From contig JAJDJP010000001.1 of NCBI GenBank assembly GCA_030267215.1, positions 62,001 through 126,000 of the forward strand: a stretch of 64,000 nucleotides of DNA, read 5' to 3'. Shown here one piece after another: positions 39,184 through 49,700 of this stretch (position 1 is the stretch's first letter; each line of letters starts with the position of its first letter). Under the pieces are notes generated by a model. The model saw only the letters and a list, made by a program, of their open reading frames with translations, ran no database searches and was not told the origin of the DNA. The DNA is from Ruminococcaceae bacterium OttesenSCG-928-A16 (lineage in GTDB: Bacteria; Bacillota; Clostridia; Oscillospirales; Ruminococcaceae). The position numbers and the translations under genes are program-made.

Positions 39184-39212
39184 TGATGACAGCAGTTTTA
39201 AACCGCTGCCAT
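39184..39212 (-). terminator. Intrinsic terminator
   Basis: GATGGCAGCGGTTTAAAACTGCTGTCATC on - strand followed by ATTTTTGTG. Confidence 0.65.
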
Positions 39213-39237
39213 CACCTATTATATCTAAGTTAGCAAC

Positions 39238-40740
39238 CTAGAAAGTAAGGCCAAAGTTTTTAGAAATCTCACGGAACTCTGGGGAGTAAACAAAGCTGTT
39301 AAAAACATCCACACGGGTAGAGCCGCTTTTTAGAATGTTTTGCCAGTAGGCAAGGCCCCCTGCATCAGCTTCGCGGCCCATAAAGGCACGGTACATCACC
39401 TTTAAAAATTCGGTATCATTTAGCTTGCGGCCGTTCATTTCATTCGAGAATACAAAGCCATGGGCTATGCTTGGCACAGCGGCACCGCCAAGTAGTTGCC
39501 CGCACCAGTAGTTTAAGCCGCTAATATCTAGGTTACCATCGCGGCCTAGGCATTGTTTGTACATGCGGTATACAAACATGGTAAGGTCTGGGCGTTGGTC
39601 GCGGGGTTCAAGGCCGGTAACTTCGCCAGCCTCTATGCCAGAATCTAAGCAAAGGTTAACAAATTCGGGGCTTTTGGTAAACTGGGCAACAATGCCGGGG
39701 CGGCCAACACCATTATCTAGGCGCAGGGTCCAGTATGCTTTACCGGCGGGGTCGCTTGCACGGTTCATGTAGGTTTTATAAAGGGTTTCTAAAAAGGCGG
39801 CATTGTTTAGTTTGCGGCCTGCAAACTCTTTGCTGAAGAAAAACTCGGCAGCAACCTGTGCGCCGGTGCCTCTGCCAGTAAGCAGCTGGCTCCACCAATA
39901 CTCGTGGCCTGCCAGTTCTGGATCGCGAACCAATGCAACATTATACATACGTTCTACAAAATCATAGGCGGTAGCGCCAAACCACCAATAGCTGGTAAGG
40001 CAAGCCCAATACCTAACACCTTCATAGGTGTAGCAGGCAATACCTATGCTACCAGGGTAATCGTCTCTTAGCCAATCAAGGTCATATGTTTTCACATACT
40101 CCATAAATTGGGCAGCAGTTGTATCGGGGCCGCCATATGCGATGAATAGAGCATAATAATCACTTCGGTCATCAAGAACGGTATAAGAGGGCAAACCATT
40201 TGGGCGGGTATTTATATCTTTATTTATAGCATATTCAGCAGCACGGGTTCTGGCACCTTCGGCTAAATACCAGCTCCACTCCAGCGGGTAAAGGTTTTTG
40301 ATTTTTGCATCTACACGATATTGATTGATTTGGTAAAAAAGTTCTTTCGCTCCAGCATCATTATATACGCCGCCGGCTAAAGGAGAATTAAGGGTGCTAA
40401 AACTGATAGCAGGTTCTTCTTTGTTACGGTTGCCAGTAAGGCCGCTGCCTTCACCAGTGTTTTCTACAGTAACAAAGCCGTCTTCTTCAAGGGTATCTAG
40501 GCTGGCAGTTTCGTCTAAAGGGGTTTCCTCGGCCGCTTCTTCCAAAACAAAAACTTCCTCGGCAGGTGCAGCTTGTTCAGTTTTGGGTGCTGTTTTTTCG
40601 GCTTCTTCTACTTCAGGCAGCACAGAGGTTGCCTGGCTTTCTGACAAAGCAGGAACTTCTTCGGCTGCGCTTGCAAATACCGGCAGGGTGAATTGCAAAG
40701 CAAGCAACGCAACAAGTAGAAACGATGTGATTTTTTTCAT
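39238..40740 (-). CDS. Secreted protein with CAP-like domain and C-terminal DUF4214 repeats
   Basis: Signal peptide; EWSWYLAEGARTRAAEYA; repeats FVERMYNVALVRDPELAGHEYW, LYKTYMNRASDPAGKAYW, VMYRAFMGREADAGGLAYW. Confidence 0.88.
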   Translation of the reverse strand: MKKITSFLLVALLALQFTLPVFASAAEEVPALSESQATSVLPEVEEAEKTAPKTEQAAPAEEVFVLEEAAEETPLDETASLDTLEEDGFVTVENTGEGSGLTGNRNKEEPAISFSTLNSPLAGGVYNDAGAKELFYQINQYRVDAKIKNLYPLEWSWYLAEGARTRAAEYAINKDINTRPNGLPSYTVLDDRSDYYALFIAYGGPDTTAAQFMEYVKTYDLDWLRDDYPGSIGIACYTYEGVRYWACLTSYWWFGATAYDFVERMYNVALVRDPELAGHEYWWSQLLTGRGTGAQVAAEFFFSKEFAGRKLNNAAFLETLYKTYMNRASDPAGKAYWTLRLDNGVGRPGIVAQFTKSPEFVNLCLDSGIEAGEVTGLEPRDQRPDLTMFVYRMYKQCLGRDGNLDISGLNYWCGQLLGGAAVPSIAHGFVFSNEMNGRKLNDTEFLKVMYRAFMGREADAGGLAYWQNILKSGSTRVDVFNSFVYSPEFREISKNFGLTF

Positions 40741-40955
40741 GTCTGACTCTCCTTTTAAATAATTTTCAATGAAGATACACCTTCATGGGGGAACGAGATA
40801 AAAGGGCCGCAGGCAGAATGGTTGCAATTAAAACCAGCTTTTTTACCCATAAAGGATAAAAAAATTCAAAATAACATTCATATCAACAGTATTAGTATAT
40901 CGTATTTTGTGGTAAATAGAAACAGATAATTTACATTTTTACGAAAAAAATTTAT

Positions 40956-42368
40956 TTAGAAGGCAAGGCCGAATTTGCTAGCGATGGTACGGAACTCGGT
41001 GGAATAAACAAAGCTGTTAAATACATTGGTACGAGAAGCCCCACTATTTAAAACTGCTTGCCAGTGGGCAAGGCCTGCCGCATCGGCTTCGCGGCCCATA
41101 AAGGCACGGTACATCACCTTTAAAAATTCGGCATCACTTAGGTTGCGGCTGTTCATCTCGTTCGAGAATACAAAGCCGTAAGCTATATTGGGTACGCTGG
41201 TGCCGCCAAGCAGCTGCGCACACCAGTAGTTTAGGCCGCTAACGTCTTGGTTGCCATTGCGGACCAGGCATTGCAGGTACATGCGGTGCACAAACATGGT
41301 AAGCTCTGGGTATTGGTCACGTGGGTCAAGGTTTGTCACTTCGCCGGCTTCTATACCAGAATTTAAGCAAAGGGTAACAAATTCGGTGCTTTTGGTAAAC
41401 TGGGCAACAATGCCGGGGCGGCCCACGCCATTATCTAGGCGCTGGGTCCAGTATGCTTGTCCGGCGGGGTCACTTGCCCGGTTCATGTAGGTTGTATAAA
41501 GGGTTTCTAAAAAAGCGGCATTGCTTAGTTTGCGGCCCGCAAATTCTTCGCTGAAAAAGAACCGAGAAGCAACATCGGCGCCGGTGGCAGTGCCGGTAAG
41601 CAGGGTTTGCAGCCAGTACAGGTGGCCAGGTTGCTCGGCGGGGCGGCCCAAGGCAACGGTATACATACGGCTAACAAAACCAGCGGCCGTAGCATTGGGG
41701 GTGGCCATGCTGGTAATAAGTGCCCAATACCAGCTGCCGTTTATAGCGTAGCAGCCAACCCCAATGCTGCTAACATTTGGGTCCAGCAATATTAGTTGTA
41801 TGCTTTTTTGCTGTAGCCATTCGGCAATGGTGGCGGTGGGGTTATTGTAGGCGCTGGCCCCCACCACGTGGCCGGTTATGCTTTGCCCGGGCAAAACGGT
41901 GTGCCAGGGTGTGCCATTGGGGCGGATGGCGGTTTTAGGCAGGGTATGGTATTCCTGTGCGCGCACCTGGGCGCCGGTGTGCAGTGTGGCTGCCCATTCC
42001 AGCGGGGGCACCTTATTGGCAATACGGGCTTTGTTCAGCTCGTAAAAAAAGGTTTTTGCGCTGCTTATATCCTGCTCTCCGGCGGCCAGCGGGGCAATGG
42101 TACCCTGCTGCAAAGCGGGCGGCTCCTCAATTATTAGCGAAGAAACAGGCGCTTCGGCCTCTTCGGTTACGGCATTTGCGGCCGTCAAATCTTCCAAGGC
42201 TGTGCCGGCGGGCAAAGGCTCGCTAATTTCCTGTGTGCCAGGCAAAGCTCCCGAGGTAGATTCGCTTATTACCGGCCCAGCAGCAGCACCACCACCGGCG
42301 AATACCGGCACCGCCAGTTGAAAGACAACCAGCATGCAAAGGAACAATACCAGTGTCGCTTTTTTCAT
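40956..42368 (-). CDS. Secreted CAP-like/DUF4214 protein, tandem paralog of 39238-40740
   Basis: Same architecture; C-terminal half highly similar; start at MKKATLVLFL (42368). Confidence 0.88.
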   Translation of the reverse strand: MKKATLVLFLCMLVVFQLAVPVFAGGGAAAGPVISESTSGALPGTQEISEPLPAGTALEDLTAANAVTEEAEAPVSSLIIEEPPALQQGTIAPLAAGEQDISSAKTFFYELNKARIANKVPPLEWAATLHTGAQVRAQEYHTLPKTAIRPNGTPWHTVLPGQSITGHVVGASAYNNPTATIAEWLQQKSIQLILLDPNVSSIGVGCYAINGSWYWALITSMATPNATAAGFVSRMYTVALGRPAEQPGHLYWLQTLLTGTATGADVASRFFFSEEFAGRKLSNAAFLETLYTTYMNRASDPAGQAYWTQRLDNGVGRPGIVAQFTKSTEFVTLCLNSGIEAGEVTNLDPRDQYPELTMFVHRMYLQCLVRNGNQDVSGLNYWCAQLLGGTSVPNIAYGFVFSNEMNSRNLSDAEFLKVMYRAFMGREADAAGLAHWQAVLNSGASRTNVFNSFVYSTEFRTIASKFGLAF

Positions 42369-42576
42369 AGCACCCTCCAAATTCGACATTATTTTACAAA
42401 AACCGCGCAAAATATGGCAAAAGAATACCGGCCAAAATGAAGTTTTAGCCGGAATGCAACGCTGCAAAACCATAGTAGCATGATAATTAATGATAATTAT
42501 ACTATAATATTGGGCTTTTTGGAAGGTAAAATATAAAAACTAAAAAAATATGATACATTTGCCTGCTAAAAACAAA

Positions 42577-42606
42577 CCCCTGTTTTGCGGGGAAGCAAAG
42601 CAGGGG
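42577..42606 (-). terminator. Intrinsic terminator
   Basis: CCCCTGTTTTGC/GCAAAGCAGGGG hairpin, T-rich on - strand. Confidence 0.7.
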
Positions 42607-42620
42607 CAGTAACAATAACT

Positions 42621-43181
42621 TTATGAATGGTTTGCCCGGTTAAGCAGCTTGTTATAGAGGGAGAAATCTGCCGGATTAAACAGCGTAGGGGTAAATTGCT
42701 GCCGGGTAAACCAGCGCACACCCGTGTTTTCATCGGGTTTTATCTGCACCGCTTCGGCTTCGTCGCAAACCAAAATATACGCTACCGAAAGATGCAGGTG
42801 TGCATTTACATACTGGCCGTTTTTTATGTGTGCCGGCACCGGTAAAATGTCCAGTGCGGCAATGGTAGGCAGCAGCGGCTTTACTTGGCAAACACCGGTT
42901 TCTTCCTTTGCCTCCCGCAGGGCAACAGCCAACAAGTCGGCATCGCCATCGGCATGGCCGCCCGGCCACACCCAAGTGTTTAGTATGTTGTGGTGCACCA
43001 GCAGTGCCTTGTTACGTGCGGGGTTTACCACAAAAGCCGAGCTAGTAAGGTGCGCCAGCTTATTCTTTCGCAGCAAAATATTGTGTGGGTACTGCCGTAT
43101 GGCCTCTACCATTACCTGTTGGTCGTTTTTTTCTTGCGGGTTTTGGGGTTGGTAGTTGGCAATTTGTGCAAAAATATCCAT
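42621..43181 (-). CDS. NUDIX hydrolase
   Basis: GGHADGDADLLAVALREAKEETGV Nudix box. Confidence 0.94.
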   Translation of the reverse strand: MDIFAQIANYQPQNPQEKNDQQVMVEAIRQYPHNILLRKNKLAHLTSSAFVVNPARNKALLVHHNILNTWVWPGGHADGDADLLAVALREAKEETGVCQVKPLLPTIAALDILPVPAHIKNGQYVNAHLHLSVAYILVCDEAEAVQIKPDENTGVRWFTRQQFTPTLFNPADFSLYNKLLNRANHS

Positions 43182-43261
43182 CTGCGCTATCCTCCTGTGG
43201 CGGCAACTTTTGTGGCGCCCTTGTTAAGGGGGAATGTGTGCCCCTTTTTATCGCACAACCT

Positions 43262-43627
43262 TTATTCTGGGGTATGTGCCTCCATCGAGCAATTAATTTC
43301 CTGCCCGTTTTCCTCTAAATAATCGGCCCCCCAGGCATACATGGCCTCTAAAATGGGGCGCAGGCTGTGCCCAAAGGCAGAGAGCGAATACTCTACCTTT
43401 GGCGGCACCACGGGGTATACCTTGCGGGTTAGCAGTGCGTCGTCCTCTAGCTCTCGCAGTTGTTGGGTTAGCATTTTAGGGGTGGCCCCCGGTATTAACT
43501 TTTGTAGCTGGCTAAAGCGTAGGGTGCCATCTATTAAATGCCACAATATAAGGGCTTTATACTTGCCGCCTATTAGCGAAATAGTTGCGCCCACCGGGCA
43601 GTTATAGGGTTTGGCTGTGGTTTTCAT
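43262..43627 (-). CDS. HxlR-family transcriptional regulator
   Basis: [52 protein letters not shown]. Confidence 0.94.
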   Translation of the reverse strand: MKTTAKPYNCPVGATISLIGGKYKALILWHLIDGTLRFSQLQKLIPGATPKMLTQQLRELEDDALLTRKVYPVVPPKVEYSLSAFGHSLRPILEAMYAWGADYLEENGQEINCSMEAHTPE

Positions 43628-43643
43628 AAGTGGTCTCCTTAAA

Positions 43644-43656
43644 TAACCATTGGTTA
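43644..43656. promoter_or_regulatory. Palindrome in HxlR gene leader, candidate operator
   Basis: TAACCA-T-TGGTTA; upstream on - strand is TTGGTA-17-TAGTAT. Confidence 0.4.
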
Positions 43657-43889
43657 AATGGCTGTTGTTATACTATCTTTTAGGGTACTATATACCAAAA
43701 AAGTGCATTCTTGCTATTTTTGCTGTACATGTTACCATAATATCATGAAGAATAAATGGCGTCAAAAAAAATAGTATGGCACTGCTTGGCGCTAGGCACT
43801 TCCACAACAAAATAAGAAGCAGGAATAAATGAACAACAAGCAGCAAAACACGTTAAAAGCGTTTGTTTGTATAGAAAGCAGAGGATAGC

Positions 43890-46448
43890 ATGCGTAAAGA
43901 ACAATTTGATGTTACAGGGATGACCTGCAGCGCCTGCGCAGGCCATATTGAAAAAGACGTTGCCAAGTTGCCGGGGGTTAAAACGGTGGCGGTAAACCTG
44001 CTGCAAAATAGCATGGCGGTAACCTACGACGAAGCCACCGCCAACACAGCGGGCATTGTAAGCGCCGTAGAGGCCGCAGGCTACGAGGCCGCCCCGGTGG
44101 TAAAAGGCGGCACGGCCCCGGCCGCTAAAAAAGCCGTTAACCCCGCCGTGCAAGAGGCTGAAAACCTCAAGTTCCGCCTTATTAGTTCTATTATTTTACT
44201 CATTCCCCTTATGTACATTTCTATGGGGCACATGTTGGGCTTGCCGCTGCCGTCGTTTTTCCATGGCACTGGCAACGCAATGATATTTGCACTTACCCAG
44301 TTTTTGCTAACGCTGCCGGTGGTGTACATCAACCGCAAATTTTTTACGGTGGGCTTTAAAGCGCTGTTTCGCCGTGCCCCTAATATGGATTCTTTAATTG
44401 CGCTGGGGGCAACGGCGGCCATGGTGTATGGCGTTGCTGCCTTGTATGCCATTGGCTATGGCCTTGGGCATGGTAATACCGCTTTGGTAAACCAATATAC
44501 CATGGATTTGTATTTTGAATCGGCCGCTACCATTTTAACCTTAATAACCGCCGGCAAATATTTAGAAGCACGCTCTAAAAGAAGAACCTCGGACGCGATT
44601 GAAAAATTGCTGGATTTGGCCCCTAAAACAGCCGTTGTGCTGCGAAACGAAGCCGAAGTAGAGGTGCCGGTGGAAGAAGTGGTGCCCGGCGATGTTGTTG
44701 TGATGCGCTCGGGGCAGGCCATACCGGTAGATGGTGTGGTGCTGGAGGGCACTGCGGCGGTGGACGAAGCCGCCCTTACCGGCGAAAGCCTGCCGGTGGA
44801 CAAAACCCCCGGAGATAAAGTGATTGGGGCTACCATCAATCGTTCGGGTTATTTTACGTTTAAAGCAACCAAAGTGGGCGACGACACCACCCTTGCCCAA
44901 ATTGTAGAACTGGTGCGCGAGGCCAACAGCAGCAAAGCACCCATTGCCAAATTAGCCGATACAGTAAGTGGCATTTTTGTGCCGGTGGTGCTTGGCATAG
45001 CGCTGGTTGCCACGGTGGTGTGGCTTTTGCTGGGCTACCCGTTAAGCTTTGCGCTTTCTATTGGCATAGCGGTGCTGGTTATCTCTTGCCCGTGTGCGCT
45101 GGGGCTTGCCACCCCCACCGCTATTATGGTGGGCACCGGCAAAGGGGCCGAGCAAGGTATCCTAATTAAATCGGCCGAGAGTTTGGAAATTGCCCACAAG
45201 GTAAACACCATTGTGCTGGATAAAACCGGCACCGTTACCGAGGGCAAGCCCAAGGTTACCGGCTTGGTGCCGGCGGCTGGTGTAACCGAAGAACAGCTGC
45301 TTTCGGTGGCCGCTTCGGTAGAAAAAATGTCGGAACATCCGCTGGCACGTGCCATTGTAGAAGAAGCCCAGCGGCAAAACCTGCCGCTGCTGCCCGCCAC
45401 CAATTTGCAGGCCACGGCGGGCAGGGGGGTGGCCGCCCAGGTGGGCGAGGGCACCATTTATGCGGGCAACCTGCAAATGATGACCGAACTTGGCGTAAAC
45501 ACCGATGATTTTGTGCCACAAACCGAGGCGCTGGCCCAGCAGGGCAAAACCCCGTTGTACTTTGCAAGCGGCAGCAAAATGCTGGGCGTAATTGCCTTGG
45601 CCGATGTTGCCAAACCCACCAGCAAGGCCGCCATAGCCGAGCTTAAGGCGATGGGCATAGAGGTGGTTATGCTAACCGGAGATAATGCCCGCACTGCCGA
45701 GGTGATACGCCGTGAAATGAATATAGACCGGGTGGTGGCCGAGGTGCTGCCCCAGGATAAAGAAGCCGAGGTGCGGCGCATACAGCAGCAGGGCAAAAAG
45801 GTTGCGATGATAGGCGACGGCATTAACGATGCGCCTGCCCTTGCCCGTGCCGATGTGGGCATTGCCATTGGCGCCGGTACCGATGTAGCGATAGAATCGG
45901 CCGATATAGTGCTGATGCGCAGCGATTTGCAGGACGCAGTAACCGCCATTCAGCTAAGCCGTGCGGTTATTCGCAATATTAAGCAAAACCTGTTTTGGGC
46001 GTTCTTTTACAATGCGGCGGGTATTCCGCTTGCGGCGGGTGTGTTTTTTGGCCTGCTGGGCTGGCGGCTTAACCCCATGTTTGCCGCTGCAGCTATGAGT
46101 TTAAGTTCGGTTTGTGTGGTGTTAAATGCCCTGCGCCTAAAATTTTTTAAGCCCCGCAGCCATGCGGGTAAAAACACTGTTGCAGCCCAGGTGGCCACCC
46201 CGGCCCCTGTATCTATACCAATTAAAAAGGAGAATGTACAAATGAAAAAAACCATAACCATTGAAGGCATGACCTGCGGGCATTGCTCTGGCAGGGTAGA
46301 ACAAGCGTTAAATGCCCTTGAAGGCGTAGAGGCCAAGGTGGATTTGGACGCAAAAACCGCCGAGGTAACCCTGCAAGCCGATGTAGCCGATGATGTGCTG
46401 CGCAAAGCAGTGGAAGAGGCAGGCTACCAAGTGATAAGCATTGCGTAA
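43890..46448 (+). CDS. copA: Copper-translocating P1B-type ATPase with N- and C-terminal HMA domains
   Basis: GMTCSACAGHIEK; SCPCALGLATPTAIMVGTGKG; DKTGTVTEGKPKV; C-terminal GMTCGHCSGRVEQAL. Confidence 0.93.
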   Translation: MRKEQFDVTGMTCSACAGHIEKDVAKLPGVKTVAVNLLQNSMAVTYDEATANTAGIVSAVEAAGYEAAPVVKGGTAPAAKKAVNPAVQEAENLKFRLISSIILLIPLMYISMGHMLGLPLPSFFHGTGNAMIFALTQFLLTLPVVYINRKFFTVGFKALFRRAPNMDSLIALGATAAMVYGVAALYAIGYGLGHGNTALVNQYTMDLYFESAATILTLITAGKYLEARSKRRTSDAIEKLLDLAPKTAVVLRNEAEVEVPVEEVVPGDVVVMRSGQAIPVDGVVLEGTAAVDEAALTGESLPVDKTPGDKVIGATINRSGYFTFKATKVGDDTTLAQIVELVREANSSKAPIAKLADTVSGIFVPVVLGIALVATVVWLLLGYPLSFALSIGIAVLVISCPCALGLATPTAIMVGTGKGAEQGILIKSAESLEIAHKVNTIVLDKTGTVTEGKPKVTGLVPAAGVTEEQLLSVAASVEKMSEHPLARAIVEEAQRQNLPLLPATNLQATAGRGVAAQVGEGTIYAGNLQMMTELGVNTDDFVPQTEALAQQGKTPLYFASGSKMLGVIALADVAKPTSKAAIAELKAMGIEVVMLTGDNARTAEVIRREMNIDRVVAEVLPQDKEAEVRRIQQQGKKVAMIGDGINDAPALARADVGIAIGAGTDVAIESADIVLMRSDLQDAVTAIQLSRAVIRNIKQNLFWAFFYNAAGIPLAAGVFFGLLGWRLNPMFAAAAMSLSSVCVVLNALRLKFFKPRSHAGKNTVAAQVATPAPVSIPIKKENVQMKKTITIEGMTCGHCSGRVEQALNALEGVEAKVDLDAKTAEVTLQADVADDVLRKAVEEAGYQVISIA
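46242..46448 (+). CDS. Possible internally initiated CopZ-like copper chaperone (68 aa) within copA
   Basis: In-frame ATG preceded by AAAGGAG with 9-nt spacing; MKKTITIEGMTCGHCSGRVEQALNALEGVEAKVDLDAKTAEVTLQADVADDVLRKAVEEAGYQVISIA. Confidence 0.55.
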   Translation: MKKTITIEGMTCGHCSGRVEQALNALEGVEAKVDLDAKTAEVTLQADVADDVLRKAVEEAGYQVISIA

Positions 46449-46458
46449 AGAGATAGAA

Positions 46459-46496
46459 CAAAACCCCCACTTGCCACCCGGCAAGTGGGGGTTTTG
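46459..46496 (+). terminator. Intrinsic terminator
   Basis: CAAAACCCCCACTTGCC-ACCC-GGCAAGTGGGGGTTTTG. Confidence 0.85.
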
Positions 46497-46767
46497 CCCG
46501 GTAAATGGGCCAGTTTGTTTTAATAATTTGGGATAGTTACCTTTTATTACTTTTTTTAAACTTATTATTGAGTTTGTAGCGATGGTGCGGTACAATTATA
46601 AAATAGTATTACTGCTGGTAAAAAGATTGTAATGCCATTGCTTTTTTAAACAGAAGGGTTTAAAAAGCAGCAATGGCTTATGGGTACAAAAGGCTTGCTG
46701 GGGAGGCCGTAAAACAGCCTGGTGTAGCTTTGCAACAAAGCAACACAATAAAAAGGGGAATTATAAA

Positions 46768-49700
46768 ATGAAGCAAAACAAAAAGAGCCTAAAACGTGCC
46801 TTGGTACTGCTATTGGTAGCGGTGCTATCTCTCTCTCTTTTGCCATCGGCGTTTGCGGCAGGCGAAGCCATGAACGAGAGCAGGCAGGCGGCTAGCTTGG
46901 TGGCAAGCCTGCCCGCGCAAGAAACTGGCGAGGAGCCTAGCGGCCAGCAGCCGCCGGCCAGCGAAAGCTTGCCAGTGCAACAAGTGGATATTTTTGAGCC
47001 ACGGCACCAGCCCCTGGGTATGGAGCCCCAGCTGGAAGATGCCTTTGCCGTGCAGCAAACGGCTGCCCTTGATGAAGTGCCCGAGGGTATGCTTGCCCCA
47101 TTGGCAGCGGCCGAGCCAACCTTCCAGTGGGAGATACCGGATAATGGCGGCTATGCCAACGACCTTACCACCGCAGAATTACAAACCGATAACTGGACGG
47201 GCATACTGTTTTTTAGCTACCCGGTGCCCGAAGGCGGGGACGATGTTGCACCCGGGGCCTTGGTGGCTACCATTGATATGGGCGCTGCCTTTACCGGCGA
47301 GTTAAGCCTGCAATCAGGCGGATTGTTCGAGATTTCTTCCCTTGGCAGTGGCAAATGGCAGCTTACCAACACAGCGGCCTTAACCACTGGCTTTAATGCC
47401 GATGTTGGCATTAAAGCTACGCTGGATGGAAAAATACGCGCCCTGGCTACCGACACAAACGGTATTATTTCGTTTGCCGATATTAAGATGAATTATACCG
47501 ACCCGCTAACCGAAGCCCCGCAAAGCTTTGCCCTAACCCTAAATGTGGTTACCAAAAAAGATAACTTTACAATTAGCAAAACAGCCCAGCCAATCGATCT
47601 TACGGCTAATATTGGCCTTGCCAATGCCGCCGATTTGCTAACCTATAATTTTGTAGATTATCGCATTGTTGTGGGGCAAAACCTATATACCCGCGAAATA
47701 TATGAGTATGTTTTGTCCGATGCTGTTCCCGCTATTGGGGCAGGGCAGGGGGCTATTGTTTCGGTTGCGCGTGGCACCACCTTTTTGTTTAGCGAGGTGA
47801 ATGGAACCACAGCCGAGGGTACCGCAGCGTTTGGTGCCGGCAACAACCTTGCCACCGGCAACTTGGTTATTAATGCACCCAGTGGTAGCGGCCTTGGCAA
47901 CAGCGTTACCTATTCGGTGGTGGTAAAATACCCCAAAGCCACCAACAGTGTTACCAACATAGCCAATATCAATGGCCGGTACGACGGTAACGCCAGTAGC
48001 GAGCTGCTGGGTACCTCGCAGGTAACCATAGATACTGGCGACGGCCGTTTTGCGGTAGATGGCAGCAAGGCTTACAGCATTAGCAAAGCATTGCGCAGTA
48101 ACTTCCAAACCTACATGGGGCGCAGCGGTGTGGTGCCCAGCAACAAGTTTGGGCAAAAACAGGGCGAAATAAACGAGCAGATTGTTGCCGAAATTGTGGC
48201 CCGCAAAACCTTACCCGGAGACCCCGCAAACGGAACCAATGCTGCGGTAGACATGATTATATACGACGACGTGCTTACCTTTAACAACGGTGCTTCTACC
48301 ACAGGCCGCCTGTTAACCGGGGCCGAGCTGTATATCGAAAATATTAACGTTACCGCGTTTGGCGGTGCTACCGGCGTGCAAAGTGCCGATGTATATTTAA
48401 AGCAAAATGCGGCCGACGCTTGGCCTGCTGCACCTACCTATACCCTAACTGTACCGGCCGATAGTACCAATATTAGCCAAGCTGTGCCAGCGGATAGCCG
48501 GTATGGCTATGCCAAAATTGTGTATAAAAATGTGCACGATACCGGCAGTGCTACCATTAAGCTAACCTATTCGGCTTCAGAGGCTTTTACCGATGAAGAG
48601 CGCACCGCCGCCGAAAGCTTAATTGCAAACTATGCGGCGCTTTCGGTAATGGTGGCCGGCACAAACACCAATGCGCTGCCAGCAGTGCCCGATGAACAAG
48701 CCTACCCCAACACCACCATTAGCAAAGGGGTAACCAGGTATCTGGGTGTGCTAGAGGTGTTGGATTCTTTGCAGCACAAGCTGGACAATGGGGCAACACC
48801 GGTGCTGCGTGCCCTTGGTGCGCTGCATTTTGCCACCTACCTTTCGTTCGATCATTACTACCTGTACCCCAACACCTATGCAACCTGGAGCCCTGAACTG
48901 GAGCGCTACGATTTTAATGCCCATATTGGTATGTTTATTAGCGGCGCGCAGGGCTCGCCCGTTAAAAATGTAACCTATGTAACCTACCTGCCCACCAACA
49001 TTTTTTTGAACCAAGACCAGATTTATGAGGGAAAAAGCATTGGCAGCTTTGATGCAAACGGCGCTGCCATTATTGAAAAATTAACCACCGAAACAGTGAT
49101 GGTGAACGGCGAGCCACGCCAAAAGGTTACGGTAAAATTGAAAGAGCTTGCTGGCAGTGGCTTTCAGGAGAGAAATGCCCGCATAACTTTAAGCTTTTAC
49201 ACCTACGATATCGAGCGGTATCAGCCGGGCACCTCGGTTCCATTTCCTAACAACTACACAGTAATTGGAGATTATAGCCACCTTTCACGTGGGTATATAT
49301 CGGGCAGCACTGCAGAATACCGTATTATGCAGGACAATGGCAAAAGTACCCCCGATGGTGCCAAGATGACCAACCAAGACAACGACACGGTGGATTGGGT
49401 TTATTTAACCGATTACCAAAGTATTGCCCTGCCGGCGGTGGCAAACATCACTTACTCTGGCGTAACCAAAGGCATACTAGAAGAAGATGGCAGCGTGGTG
49501 CGCAGCGCAGTGCGCAACGTTGGCAAAACATGGCAGTACCAGCTAAAGGTGGTTTCTAACAAGGGCAAGCTGCAAAATGTTGTGGTGTACGATGTTTTGC
49601 CCGAGATAGGCGATGCTTCGATGGGAACAAATACCGCCCGTAATAGCCAATATCAGGCGCAATTGCTGGATATTGATATTACCAATGCGGTAGAAAATGG

